Assembly (NCBI GenBank): GCA_041905795.1
Contig: JAYRKL010000014.1
Location: 1 to 64,000, forward strand
Source: SHVO01 sp041905795
Lineage (GTDB): Bacteria; Pseudomonadota; Alphaproteobacteria; Rhodospirillales; Rhodospirillaceae
DNA length: 64,000 nucleotides
Direction of reading: 5' to 3'
This document shows positions 9,208-18,410 of the stretch, in pieces. The translations under genes and the position numbers were made by a program. The number at the start of each line of letters is the position of its first letter. Positions within the stretch are counted from its first letter, which is position 1. The notes beneath the pieces were generated by a model that saw only the letters and a list, made by a program, of their open reading frames with translations, did not search any database and had not been told where the DNA came from.

Positions 9208-9954
9208 ATGACGACCAAGCGCCTTCGGGTAAAAGCACGCCGGCTCTGGCGGCGGAGCATGGCCGCGCCGGTGCTTTATTCCGTCGCCTTGCACGGCGCG
9301 GTGCTGGCGCTCCTCCTGCTGTGGCCGGCTTTTCGGGATGTCACGCCGCCGCGGATGGTGGCGCTGATTATCGACCTGGTTGAAAGCGCCCCCGCGTCCG
9401 GAAGCCCGGCTTCGGGCAAGGATGCCGCGCAGACCGCCGACGCGCGGCCGGAAACCGCACCCGATCCGGCGCGACCGCGCGCCGAGATGACGCCCGCCTC
9501 TCCCGCCGCCAAAGACGCTGCGTCATCCGCCGCGCGGCAAAATGCCGCACCGAGCGTCGGCGAGCTGCTGCGCGGCGCCGAGGCCGCTCATCGCGGCACG
9601 GCCGCGGCGGCGTCGGGCACCGGGGGATCCGGCATCGTCGACGCCGTGGATGCCGGCGGCACCGGAGCCGCCAGCCTCAAGGATTTCATCCGCGTGCAAA
9701 TCGAGCGCCGCTGGCAGATCGACCCTGACGCGCCGAACATCCTGGTCACCTTGCGCCTCATGATCGCGGCGGACGGGAGTGTCACCTCGGCGGAACCGTT
9801 GGACTCCGGCGGCCAGGACCGCGTGTTGCGCGCGCTGGCCATCAGCGCGCGCAACGCGGCGCTGCTCGCCTCGCCGCTGCAATTCCCGCGCGGCACCTTC
9901 GCCGTCACCGGCGAGATGATCGTCGACCTCAACACCCGGGAAGCCCGACGCTAG
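9208..9954 (+). CDS. TonB/TolA-like energy-transducing envelope protein
   Basis: A 248-residue protein built like TonB or TolA. A basic N-terminus is followed by one membrane helix (about residues 18-39) and an Ala/Pro/Asp-rich spacer to about residue 145. The compact C-terminal domain (SLKDFIRVQIERRWQID ... GEMIVDLNTREAR) resembles the TonB/TolA C-terminal fold, in which strand pairs contact receptors or Pal/TolB. No exbB, exbD or tolQR genes are near, so the partner motor is unknown. A TonB-dependent receptor is encoded 23 kb away. The gene converges on the next one, and both stop codons use the same CTAG (9951-9954). Confidence 0.72.
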   Translation: MTTKRLRVKARRLWRRSMAAPVLYSVALHGAVLALLLLWPAFRDVTPPRMVALIIDLVESAPASGSPASGKDAAQTADARPETAPDPARPRAEMTPASPAAKDAASSAARQNAAPSVGELLRGAEAAHRGTAAAASGTGGSGIVDAVDAGGTGAASLKDFIRVQIERRWQIDPDAPNILVTLRLMIAADGSVTSAEPLDSGGQDRVLRALAISARNAALLASPLQFPRGTFAVTGEMIVDLNTREARR

Positions 9955-11228
9955 AGCGATTTCGCCAGCCGGAACCCGACATAACTCGAATAATCGAAAT
10001 CCGCGCCGCCGGCGTCGCCGCGGCTGCGGGCGGCAGAGCGGATGAACGCCGGCAGGTTGCTCCAGGATCCGCCGCGCATCACCCGCTTGCTGCAATCGCC
10101 CTTGGTCCAGGCGCTGCCGTCTGCGGGCGCGCCGGCGTAGGTCTCGTTCCAGCAGTCGGCCAGCCATTCCCAGGTATTGCCGAGCACGTCATGGAGTCCG
10201 AACGCGTTGGCGCGGAAACTGCCGACCGGCGCGATCAAGGTATTGTCCCACTGGCTGCCGCAGCCCTGGCAGTTGGCGTTGCCGGCGCCCAGGTCCTCGC
10301 CCCACCAGCGCGCGGTCGCCGTACCGGCGCGCGCCGCGTATTCCCATTCCGCCTCGCTCGGCAGGCGGTACACGCCGGCACCGACGGGTATGGTCCCGTT
10401 GAGCCAGGCGATATAAGCCTGCACGTCGTTCCAATTGACGCATACCGCCGGCTGGCGCGGCAAGTCGGCCTGCCCCGGCGGAAACACCACACCATTGCCG
10501 GGCGAACGCCAGGTTTTGTCGAGCAGGCGATTGCACGGCGCCGGCTGATACCCGGTGGCGGCGAGGAACAGCGTGAACTCCTCCTCGGTGACCGGATACT
10601 TCCCCAGGGCGAAGGCGCGCAAGGAAACCGGATGCTGGGGCCCTTCCGAATCGAAGCGCCCTTTTTCCTGCGCCGGGCTCCCCATGACAAACCGGCCCGC
10701 CGGCACCACCACCATTTCCGGACACCTGGGACAGTCGCGGAATTCCGCGCCGGCGGCCTTTGCGGCCGCATCATCCGCGGGACGTTGCCGCAAGGCGGCG
10801 ATCAGCGCGCGCACTTCGGCGCGATCGCGCGCGGCGGGCGCCGCCTGAAGGTATAAGTCGAACGCCCGCGCGGCGGCGGCCGGCAGATTGGCCTTGGCGA
10901 GATAGCCGCCGCGCAGGAAGTGATACTCCGCGACCCAGGGCGCCGCGCGCGCCGCAAGGTTCATGGTATGGGCGGCGGCTGCGAAATCCGCCGGGATTTT
11001 CGCCGTCTGCGCCGCCGCCGCCGCGGCGGCGGCATTGGTGGCGGCGTCGCCCGGCGTCATCGGCGTCCCGCCGCGCGCCGCCGCGATCGCGGCACTCATG
11101 GCCTGCGCTTCGGCTTCGGTCTCGGGTTGACTGGCGCTCACCGAGTCCAGGGCCGCGGCGATCGTGCCTGCGGCGGCGACCACCTCCACCGGCCAGAGCA
11201 ACAACCAACCCAGCAGTAACATCCTCAT
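9951..11228 (-). CDS. Secreted formylglycine-generating-enzyme/SUMF1-like protein
   Basis: A 425-residue protein with a signal peptide (about residues 1-19). A helical Ala-rich region that looks TPR-like runs to about residue 165, followed by an FGE/SUMF1 (EgtB/PvdO-type) domain. That domain starts at MVVVPAGRFVMGS and ends with the typical VMRGGSWSN ... YVGFRLAKS block. Family members oxidise a Cys of sulfatases to formylglycine or serve other oxidase or binding roles; many periplasmic ones have no known substrate. No formylglycine-type sulfatase lies adjacent, so the role is open. It shares a stop CTAG with the TonB-like gene. Confidence 0.85.
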   Translation of the reverse strand: MRMLLLGWLLLWPVEVVAAAGTIAAALDSVSASQPETEAEAQAMSAAIAAARGGTPMTPGDAATNAAAAAAAAQTAKIPADFAAAAHTMNLAARAAPWVAEYHFLRGGYLAKANLPAAAARAFDLYLQAAPAARDRAEVRALIAALRQRPADDAAAKAAGAEFRDCPRCPEMVVVPAGRFVMGSPAQEKGRFDSEGPQHPVSLRAFALGKYPVTEEEFTLFLAATGYQPAPCNRLLDKTWRSPGNGVVFPPGQADLPRQPAVCVNWNDVQAYIAWLNGTIPVGAGVYRLPSEAEWEYAARAGTATARWWGEDLGAGNANCQGCGSQWDNTLIAPVGSFRANAFGLHDVLGNTWEWLADCWNETYAGAPADGSAWTKGDCSKRVMRGGSWSNLPAFIRSAARSRGDAGGADFDYSSYVGFRLAKSL

Positions 11229-11492
11229 GATGCCGTCACTTTCGCCTGCCTTCAGTAGAAACGCGCCCTCAGCTGCGCGCGCATGCGCTTCACAGCCTAA
11301 CCCGCACCATGTGCTTAAGTAACGCCGGCATTAGTGCCGACTGAGGACCCTCGCCCGGGGCAACGGCGCCGATCCGCATGACGGTACCCTGACCACGGCC
11401 CGGGCGCCATTAACCCGGATCAAGCACCTCTGGATCAGGCCGGGGCCGATAGTGCAGACTCCGGGGACATAAACTGGAAGAAGCACCGCTCA

Positions 11493-12935
11493 ATGGCTCA
11501 AGCCCCTACGCCCGATCTGGGCACCGATTCCCCTCCCTCCGGCGCGCTCGCCCACAGCACCGTCGTCAATGCCTCCGGACTCGTCGCCGCCGGGGTCCGG
11601 CCGCGCGGCAGCCTCGAGCATCTGTCCCATGCGGAGGTCGCCAAGCTGCTCGATCGCGGCCAGGGCGGTCTTTATCCCCTGCTGCGCCGCTGCGCGCTGG
11701 CGGTGCTCAATTCCGGCAGCTACAGCGACGACCCCACCGACCTGTTCGACAAGTACAAGGATTTCGAGCTGCGCATCATGCAGGACGCGCGCGGCATCAA
11801 GGTCAAGGTGGCCAACGCGCCGGCTATCGCCTTTGTCGACGGCGAGATGATCCAGGGGGTGAAGGAGCACCTGTTCGCGGTCTTGCGCGACATCGTCTAT
11901 ATCGCCAACGAGGTGGTCGACAACAATCGCTTCGACCTCACCAACTCCGAGAGCATCACCAGCGCGGTGTTCTGCATCCTGCGCAACGCGCGGGTCCTGG
12001 AAAGCCGGGAGGGGCCTGACCTGGTCGTATGCTGGGGCGGACATTCGATCTCGCGCCAGGAATACGACTATTCCAAGCTGGTGGGGTACGAGCTTGGCCT
12101 GCGCGGCATCGACGTCTGTACCGGCTGCGGCCCGGGCGCCATGAAGGGCCCGATGAAGGGCGCCACCATTGGCCACGCCAAGCAGCGCATCTATAACGGC
12201 CGCTACATCGGCCTGACCGAGCCCGGCATCGTCGCCGCCGAACCGCCCAATCCCATCGTCAATCATCTGGTGATCCTGCCGGACATCGAGAAGCGCCTGG
12301 AGGCGTTCGTGCGCCTCGGCCACGGCGTGATCATTTTTCCGGGCGGCGTCGGCACCACCGAGGAGATCCTCTATCTGCTCGGTCTCCTGCTCGATCCCGC
12401 CAACGCCGCCCAGCCCATGCCCCTGGTGCTCACCGGGCCGAAGTCGGCGGAAGCCTATTTCCGGCAGGTGGACGCCTTCATCGGCCTGACGTTGGGACCG
12501 GCGGCGCAGAACCGCTATCGCATCATCATTGACGATCCCGCGGAAGTGGCGCGGGTCATGACCAAGGGGCTGGGCGCCGTAAAAGCGCACCGCATCGCAA
12601 CCGAAGATGCGTTCAACTTCAACTGGACGCTGGCCATCCCGCACGGATTCCAATTGCCGTTCCCGGTGTCGCACGACAGCGTCGCGGCCTTGCAGGTGAA
12701 GTGCGGCCAGCAGGTGCACGACCGCGCGGTGGCGCTCCGGCGCATTTTCTCGGCCATCGTCGCCGGCAACATCAAGGAGAGCGGTGTACGCCAGATCGCC
12801 GAGAAAGGACCGTTCCGGATCCACGCCGATCTCGAGCTGATGCAGCCCCTGGACGCGCTGCTCAAGCAATTCGCCATCGACAAGCGGATGAAACTCTCGG
12901 GCGACTACAAGCCGGTTTATCAGCTCGTTTCCTAG
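11493..12935 (+). CDS. ppnN: Pyrimidine/purine-5'-nucleotide nucleosidase PpnN (LOG family)
   Basis: A 480-residue protein of the PpnN (YgdH) type, which hydrolyses nucleoside monophosphates to ribose 5-phosphate and a base and is controlled by (p)ppGpp in E. coli. The Rossmann LOG core is clear, with the signature PGGVGTTEE starting at Pro283. Flanking N- and C-terminal domains make it longer than plain LOG proteins, as in E. coli PpnN (454 residues). It has about 25 extra residues at the N-terminus. The start ATG follows GGAAGAAG. A 264-bp region separates it from the divergent FGE-like gene. The TAG stop is the first triplet of a dispersed repeat copy. Confidence 0.93.
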   Translation: MAQAPTPDLGTDSPPSGALAHSTVVNASGLVAAGVRPRGSLEHLSHAEVAKLLDRGQGGLYPLLRRCALAVLNSGSYSDDPTDLFDKYKDFELRIMQDARGIKVKVANAPAIAFVDGEMIQGVKEHLFAVLRDIVYIANEVVDNNRFDLTNSESITSAVFCILRNARVLESREGPDLVVCWGGHSISRQEYDYSKLVGYELGLRGIDVCTGCGPGAMKGPMKGATIGHAKQRIYNGRYIGLTEPGIVAAEPPNPIVNHLVILPDIEKRLEAFVRLGHGVIIFPGGVGTTEEILYLLGLLLDPANAAQPMPLVLTGPKSAEAYFRQVDAFIGLTLGPAAQNRYRIIIDDPAEVARVMTKGLGAVKAHRIATEDAFNFNWTLAIPHGFQLPFPVSHDSVAALQVKCGQQVHDRAVALRRIFSAIVAGNIKESGVRQIAEKGPFRIHADLELMQPLDALLKQFAIDKRMKLSGDYKPVYQLVS

Positions 12936-13011
12936 AGCGTCGTGCGGAAAAGTGGATACCGGTTTTCCGCAGAAACGATGCGGCCAAACAATACGCCAGA
13001 GTCTCGTGCGT
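12933..13011 (+). repeat. Dispersed TAGAGC-type repeat copy
   Basis: It starts with TAGAGC at the ppnN stop. Next come GTGCGGAAAAGTGGA, ACCGGTTTTCCGCAG, AACGATGCGGCCAAAC and AATACGCCAGAGTC, ending in GTGCGTG. Apart from a few substitutions it is the reverse complement of the 5.5-kb copy, including the first arm of that copy's hairpin, but the second arm is absent. In its place comes coding-like sequence of a LuxR-type domain. Confidence 0.85.
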
Positions 13012-13093
13012 GTTGCGCAACGTCTACCGCAAGATCAAGGCCGTCAACCGCACCGATGCCGTGCGCATCGCCATGACGCGGGGCTGGCGCTGA
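13012..13093 (+). pseudogene. Remnant of a LuxR-type HTH domain, C-terminal end
   Basis: The frame ending at TGA 13091-13093 reads LRNVYRKIKAVNRTDAVRIA and then MTRGWR. This is the recognition helix and last helix of a LuxR/GerE DNA-binding domain (the usual pattern is V-x-N-hydrophobic-x-R-K-L-x-x-x-N-R-T-x-A). Nothing upstream in the frame belongs to such a protein, because the repeat copy at 12933-13011 replaces it. There is no start codon or receiver domain. It is best read as the tail of a lost response regulator. Confidence 0.6.
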
Positions 13094-13102
13094 GAGTCCG
13101 GC

Positions 13103-13750
13103 TCAAAAGTCGAAATCGAGTTCCTCGATCTCCTCGGGCTCCCGCTTTGCCGCTTCGACCCACTGTTTCATCGGCGCCCAACTCATGATGGTGCGGCAAT
13201 AGGAGCTGGCCGGGCCCGACATCGCGACGCCGTAGGTGATGAAACGCGTGCACACCGGTGCATACATGGCGTCGGCGACGGTCGGCGGTCCGAACAGGAA
13301 CGGCCCGCCATATCGCTGCAGGCATTCGGCCCAGATGGTTTGAATGCGATCGATATCGGCCTGGGCGCCGGCGAACACCTTGAAGGCCGCGTGACGCGCC
13401 TTGAGGTTCATGGGCAGGGCCGAGCGCAGGTTATAGAATCCCGAATGAATCTCCCCCGAGATCGAGCGGCAATGGGCGCGCGCCAGGCGGTCCGTGGGCA
13501 GCATGCCGGCGTTGGGGAAGGCCTCGGCCAGGTATTCGGCGATCGCCAGGGTGTCCCAGACGCTGGCGCCGTCGTGATTGAGGCGCGGCACCAGCACTGA
13601 CGGCGCCAGCAGCAAAAGTTCGGCGCGGTTGGCTTCAATGGAAACCGCCCGTTCCTCGACCTCGAGCCCCGCCAGCTGGCACAGCAGCCAGCCCCGTAAG
13701 GACCAGGACGAATAGTTCTTGCTGGAAATGGTCAGTACCGCACGGGCCAT
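13103..13750 (-). CDS. Glutathione S-transferase family protein
   Basis: A 215-residue cytosolic GST-like protein. The N-terminal thioredoxin fold starts LTISSKNYSSWSLRGW, with the Ser/Tyr region that contacts glutathione. The middle has VPRLNHDGASVWDTLAIAEY, including the cis-Pro after Val and the conserved glutathione-binding D/E-T/S pair. A helical C-terminal domain follows. I chose the ATG at 13750 because AGGGAGA lies just before it and family members begin here; the frame stays open 27 codons further upstream. The electrophile substrate is unknown. It is transcribed toward the LuxR remnant. Confidence 0.85.
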   Translation of the reverse strand: MARAVLTISSKNYSSWSLRGWLLCQLAGLEVEERAVSIEANRAELLLLAPSVLVPRLNHDGASVWDTLAIAEYLAEAFPNAGMLPTDRLARAHCRSISGEIHSGFYNLRSALPMNLKARHAAFKVFAGAQADIDRIQTIWAECLQRYGGPFLFGPPTVADAMYAPVCTRFITYGVAMSGPASSYCRTIMSWAPMKQWVEAAKREPEEIEELDFDF

Positions 13751-13882
13751 ATAATCTCCCTTGGCTCCCTTGATCCCTCGGACGTCAGCGCAACCGCGAG
13801 ATACGATATTGCGGCGCAGCATAAAAAGCACTAGCGTTTATTAACCCCGTCGCGTTCATTACCCGGGGGATTTGGAATTCGT

Positions 13883-15097
13883 ATGCTTTATCAGGCCTAT
13901 CACGCCACCTCGGCGGCGCTCGAGCCTCTGCGGATGGCCGCGCGACTCGCGCTCACCGGCGGCACGACCTTCAAGACCTTCGATAGCAGCTCTTTCGGTC
14001 TGTCCACCGCCGCGATGCTGGAAGTGGCGGTGCGCGCGACCGTCACCCACGAACGCCCGGCGTATGGCATCGATTACGCCGACGTCGACGGCAAGACGGT
14101 GGCGGTGCGGGAGGAGGTGGCGCTCTCCCTGCCGTTCTGCGATCTCCTGCACTTCGCCAAGGACGATGCGGCGCCGCAGCCGAAACTGCTGCTGATCGCG
14201 CCGCTGTCCGGTCACTTCTCCACCATCCTGCGTCACACGGTCGAAACCAGCTTGCGCGACCACGACGTCTATCTCACCGACTGGAAGAACGCCCGCGACG
14301 TGCCGCTGTCGGCCGGGACTTTCGGCTTCGACGACTTCATCGACTATGTGCTGCAGTTCATTCGCGCCATCGGCCCCGGCGGACATGTGCTGGCGGTGTG
14401 CCAACCGTGCGTGCAGGCGCTCGCCGCGGTGGCGCTGCTGTCCGAGGACAAGGATCCCGCCACGCCCAAAAGCCTGACTCTCATGGCGGGCCCTGTGGAT
14501 GTGCGCATCAATCCCACCTCGGTCAACACCTTCGCGTCTGAACACGATATCGACTGGTTCGAGAACAACCTGATCCACCCGGTGCCGTTCGGACTCGAAG
14601 GCCAGGGGCGCCGTGTGTATCCCGGGTTCCTGCAGCTGTTCTCCTTCATGTCCATGAACATGCAGCGCCACACCAAGGCGCAGCGTGAGATGTACGATCA
14701 CCTCGCCCAGGGCCGCCGCGACGCGGCGCAGCCGATCATGACTTTCTATGACGAATACTTCGCGGTCATCGATCTGGCCGCCGAGTTCTTCCTGGAAACC
14801 GTCGAACGCGTGTTCCAGATGCCGGAACTGGCGCTGGGCCAGTCGATGTACCGCGGACGCAAGGTCGATCCCGGCGCCATCCGCCGCACCGCGCTGCTGA
14901 CCATCGAAGGCGAACGCGACGACATCTGCGCCGTGGGCCAGACCGCCGCCGCCCACGACCTGTGCCGCAACCTGCGCCCGCACCTCAAGCATCACCACCT
15001 CCAGGCCGGTGCCGGCCACTACGGAGTGTTCAGCGGCAAGAAGTGGCAGAGCCAGATCTATCCGGTCGTCAAGAACCTGATCCTCGCCACCCACTGA
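13883..15097 (+). CDS. phaZ: Intracellular poly(3-hydroxybutyrate) depolymerase PhaZ
   Basis: A 404-residue PHB depolymerase of the intracellular, cysteine-nucleophile type that mobilises stored polyhydroxybutyrate. It begins MLYQAYH, as members of this family do. The lipase-box equivalent is VCQPC with Cys173 as nucleophile. The catalytic His is probably in QAGAGHYGVFSG near the C-terminus, and the Asp in GERDDICAVGQT. The length is close to the family norm. The transglutaminase gene begins 22 bases after its stop, so the two may be cotranscribed. No PHB synthase or phasin gene is in the window. Confidence 0.92.
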   Translation: MLYQAYHATSAALEPLRMAARLALTGGTTFKTFDSSSFGLSTAAMLEVAVRATVTHERPAYGIDYADVDGKTVAVREEVALSLPFCDLLHFAKDDAAPQPKLLLIAPLSGHFSTILRHTVETSLRDHDVYLTDWKNARDVPLSAGTFGFDDFIDYVLQFIRAIGPGGHVLAVCQPCVQALAAVALLSEDKDPATPKSLTLMAGPVDVRINPTSVNTFASEHDIDWFENNLIHPVPFGLEGQGRRVYPGFLQLFSFMSMNMQRHTKAQREMYDHLAQGRRDAAQPIMTFYDEYFAVIDLAAEFFLETVERVFQMPELALGQSMYRGRKVDPGAIRRTALLTIEGERDDICAVGQTAAAHDLCRNLRPHLKHHHLQAGAGHYGVFSGKKWQSQIYPVVKNLILATH

Positions 15098-15119
15098 GGA
15101 CCGGGCGAAAGGAGCGCCG

Positions 15120-18100
15120 TTGAGCATCAAGGTCGCCCTTCGCCACCATACCGAATACCGCTATCCGCGCCTGATCTCGCTGGGCCCGCAGGTGATCCGC
15201 CTGCGCCCCGCGCCCCACTGCCGCACGCCGATCGAGGCCTATAGCCTCAAGATCGCGCCGGCCGGCCACTTCCTGAACTGGCAGCAGGATCCGCAAGGCA
15301 ATTTCCTGGCCCGCGTGGTGGTGCCGGAACGCACCAAGGCTTTCTCGGTCACGGTCGATCTCATCGCCGACATGGCGGTGATCAACCCGTTCGATTTCTT
15401 CCTGGAGCCGGCCGCGGAGCAGTACCCGTTCGCCTACGACCCGAGCCTCGACGAGGAACTGGCGCCGTTCCGCAAACGGGCGGCCCTGACGCCGACCCTG
15501 GCGAAGTACATCGATCTGGTGCGGCCCGCGCCCGGGCCGACGGTGGACATACTGGTGGAGCTTAATCGCAAGCTTCAGCAGGACATTTCTTATGTCATCC
15601 GCATGGAGTCCGGCGTGCAGACGCCGGAAGAGACGCTGGAGTCGCGCAAGGGATCCTGCCGCGACACAAGCTGGCTGCTGGTGCATATCCTGCGCCACCT
15701 CGGCTTGGCCGCGCGTTTTGTCTCGGGCTATCTCGTCCAGCTGGTGCCCGACCAGAAGCCCTTGGACGGACCCGCCGGCGTCGCCGCCGACTTCACCGAC
15801 CTGCACGCCTGGTGCGAGGTCTACCTGCCCGGCGCCGGGTGGATCGGCCTCGATCCCACGTCGGGACTGCTCACCGGCGAGGGCCACATCCCGCTGGCGG
15901 CCTCGCCCGAACCGCAGAGCGCCGCGGCCATCACCGGCTTCGCGGAAAAGACCGAGACCCAGTTCCATTTCGAGATGCAGGTGCGGCGCCTGCCGGAAGC
16001 ACCGCGCGTCACGCATCCCTACAGCGACGAGGCCTGGGCCGCGGTCAACGCACTGGGGGCCGCTATCGACGGCGATCTCAAGCGCCTCGACGTACGCCTG
16101 ACCATGGGCGGCGAGCCGACCTTTGTCGCCGCCGACGACCCCGACGGCGGCGAGTGGAACACGCAAGCCCTGGGCCCGACCAAGCGCCGCTATGCCGGCG
16201 GCCTCTTGCGCCGCCTCGCCCGCCGGTTCGGGTCGGGTTACCTGCTGCATTATGGGCAAGGCAAGTGGTACCCCGGCGAACAGCTGCCGCGCTGGGCGCT
16301 CACCTGCCTGTGGCGCAAGGACGGCCGGCCCGCCTGGCGCGACGACACCTTGTTCGCCGCCGACGAAAGCCGGAACCCCGCGCTCACCGCCGACGACGCC
16401 GGCGGCTTCGCCCGCGCGCTGGCGGAACGGCTGGGCCTCGACCCGGCCTTCGCCGCCGCCGCCCATGAAGACGTCTGGTACTACCTGTGGCGCGAGCGCC
16501 GCCTGCCGGTGAACGTCGACCCGCTCAGAAGCCAACTCAAGGATCCGCTGGAACGGGCACGGTTCGCCCGCCTGTTTGACCAAGGCCTGGAGAAGGTTGT
16601 GGGCTATGCCCTGCCGCTGCACGCCTTCGCTGCCGGCGGCCGCCGCGCCTGGAAGAGCGGCCCGTGGTTCCTGCGCCGGGAAGCCATGTATCTGGTCCCG
16701 GGCGATTCCCCCATGGGCTATCGCCTGCCCCTGGAGTCCCTGCCCTGGGCGGCCCCGGGCGACCATCCCGCCCTCGCGCCGCCCGACCCCATGGCCGATC
16801 TGGCGCCGCTGTCCGTCTCCGGCGCCCGTTTCAGGATGCAGGACCCGCAGCAAGCCGTGCCGCCAGAACCCGGCATATCCGACGCCGGCGTGGTGCGGAC
16901 CGCGCTCTGCGTGGAGGTGCGCGACGGTCTGCTGCATATCTTCATGCCGCCGCTGGACGACACCGGCGACTATCTCGATCTCGCGGCGGCGGTCGAAGAC
17001 GTGGCCGCGGCGCGCAACCAGCCGGTGATGCTGGAAGGCTATCTGCCGCCCCACGATCCGCGATTGCAGAAGTTCTCGATCACGCCCGATCCCGGCGTGA
17101 TCGAGGTCAACATCCATCCCTCCGCTTCCTGGAGCGAGATCGCCTCGGTCACCGCCGCGGTCTACGAGGAGGCACGCGCCGAGCGCCTGGTCGCCGAGAA
17201 GTTCATGCTCGACGGCCGCCATGTCGGCACCGGCGGCGGCAATCACATCGTCCTCGGCGGTCCGACGCCGTCCGACTCACCGCTGCTGCGCCGCCCCGAC
17301 TTGGTGAAAAGCCTGGTGGGCTACTGGCACAATCACCCGTCGCTGTCCTACCTGTTCTCGGGCCTGTTCATCGGCCCCACCAGCCAGCATCCGCGCGTGG
17401 ATGAAGCGCGTGACGATTCCACTTACGAACTCGGTCTTGCCTTTGACGCGCTGCGCCGCGCGCCCAAGGTCGATGGGGCCTCGCCGCCGTGGCTGGTGGA
17501 CCGTATCTTCCGCGACGTGCTGGTGGACGTGACCGGCAACACCCACCGCACCGAATTCTGCGTCGACAAACTGTATTCGCCCGATGGCGCGGCGGGCCGT
17601 CTCGGCCTGCTGGAACTGCGCGCCTTCGAGATGCCACCCCATGCGCGCATGAGCCTCGCGCAGCAACTGTTGCTGCGCGCGCTGGTCGCGCACTTCTGGC
17701 AACAGCCCTACGACCGGCCGCTGGCGCGTTACGGCACGCGCCTGCATGACGAATTCATGCTGCCCTACTTCTGCACCAACGACTTCGCCGACGTGCTCGA
17801 CGACCTGAACCGCGCCGGCTACGCCTTCGACCCGCAGTGGTTCCACGCCCATCACGAGTTCCGGTTTCCCCTGATCGGGGAAATCGCCGCGCGCGGCGTC
17901 GGCCTGGAATTGCGCCAGGGCCTGGAGCCCTGGCATGTGCTGGGCGAGGAGTCCGCCCCCGGCGGAACCTCCCGCGCCGTGGACAGTTCCTTGGAAAGGC
18001 TTCAGGTAAAACTGCAAGGATTGACCGGCGAACGTCATGCCCTGGTCTGCAACGGCCGCCAGGTGCCGTTGCGCGCCACCGGTAAAAAAGGCGAATATGT

Positions 18101-18407
18101 CGCCGGTATCCGCTTCCGGGCCTGGCAGCCGCCGCGCGCCCTGCATCCGACTCTGCCGGTGAACACGCCTTTGACCTTCGACATCTACGACTCCTGGGCC
18201 GGGCGCTCGATCGCGGGCTGCACCTATCACGTCAGCCATCCGGGCGGACGCAACTTCGAGCGCTTCCCGGTCAACGCCAACGAAGCCGAAACCCGCCGCC
18301 GCGCCCGCTTCTTCCCGTTCGGCCATAGCATCGGCGAGTTTACGCCGGTGCCGGGCATCCAGGCCGGCGAGCACCCGGTCACGCTCGACCTTCGCGCCAA
18401 TCCGTAG
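15120..18407 (+). CDS. Large transglutaminase-like protein with DUF2126 region
   Basis: A 1095-residue protein. The N-terminal part (to about residue 290) is a bacterial transglutaminase-like domain with a complete triad: Cys180 in KGSCRDTSW, His229 in DLHAWCEV and Asp245 in GLDPTSG. The rest is the DUF2126 region typical of this long form. The start is a TTG preceded by AAAGGAG. With the next two genes it forms the conserved set transglutaminase / circularly permuted ATP-grasp plus alpha-E / transglutaminase. Comparative genomics in the literature predicted that this set makes and processes a peptide-like product; no product has been shown. Probably cytoplasmic, with no signal peptide. Confidence 0.9.
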   Translation: MSIKVALRHHTEYRYPRLISLGPQVIRLRPAPHCRTPIEAYSLKIAPAGHFLNWQQDPQGNFLARVVVPERTKAFSVTVDLIADMAVINPFDFFLEPAAEQYPFAYDPSLDEELAPFRKRAALTPTLAKYIDLVRPAPGPTVDILVELNRKLQQDISYVIRMESGVQTPEETLESRKGSCRDTSWLLVHILRHLGLAARFVSGYLVQLVPDQKPLDGPAGVAADFTDLHAWCEVYLPGAGWIGLDPTSGLLTGEGHIPLAASPEPQSAAAITGFAEKTETQFHFEMQVRRLPEAPRVTHPYSDEAWAAVNALGAAIDGDLKRLDVRLTMGGEPTFVAADDPDGGEWNTQALGPTKRRYAGGLLRRLARRFGSGYLLHYGQGKWYPGEQLPRWALTCLWRKDGRPAWRDDTLFAADESRNPALTADDAGGFARALAERLGLDPAFAAAAHEDVWYYLWRERRLPVNVDPLRSQLKDPLERARFARLFDQGLEKVVGYALPLHAFAAGGRRAWKSGPWFLRREAMYLVPGDSPMGYRLPLESLPWAAPGDHPALAPPDPMADLAPLSVSGARFRMQDPQQAVPPEPGISDAGVVRTALCVEVRDGLLHIFMPPLDDTGDYLDLAAAVEDVAAARNQPVMLEGYLPPHDPRLQKFSITPDPGVIEVNIHPSASWSEIASVTAAVYEEARAERLVAEKFMLDGRHVGTGGGNHIVLGGPTPSDSPLLRRPDLVKSLVGYWHNHPSLSYLFSGLFIGPTSQHPRVDEARDDSTYELGLAFDALRRAPKVDGASPPWLVDRIFRDVLVDVTGNTHRTEFCVDKLYSPDGAAGRLGLLELRAFEMPPHARMSLAQQLLLRALVAHFWQQPYDRPLARYGTRLHDEFMLPYFCTNDFADVLDDLNRAGYAFDPQWFHAHHEFRFPLIGEIAARGVGLELRQGLEPWHVLGEESAPGGTSRAVDSSLERLQVKLQGLTGERHALVCNGRQVPLRATGKKGEYVAGIRFRAWQPPRALHPTLPVNTPLTFDIYDSWAGRSIAGCTYHVSHPGGRNFERFPVNANEAETRRRARFFPFGHSIGEFTPVPGIQAGEHPVTLDLRANP

Positions 18408-18410
18408 TCG

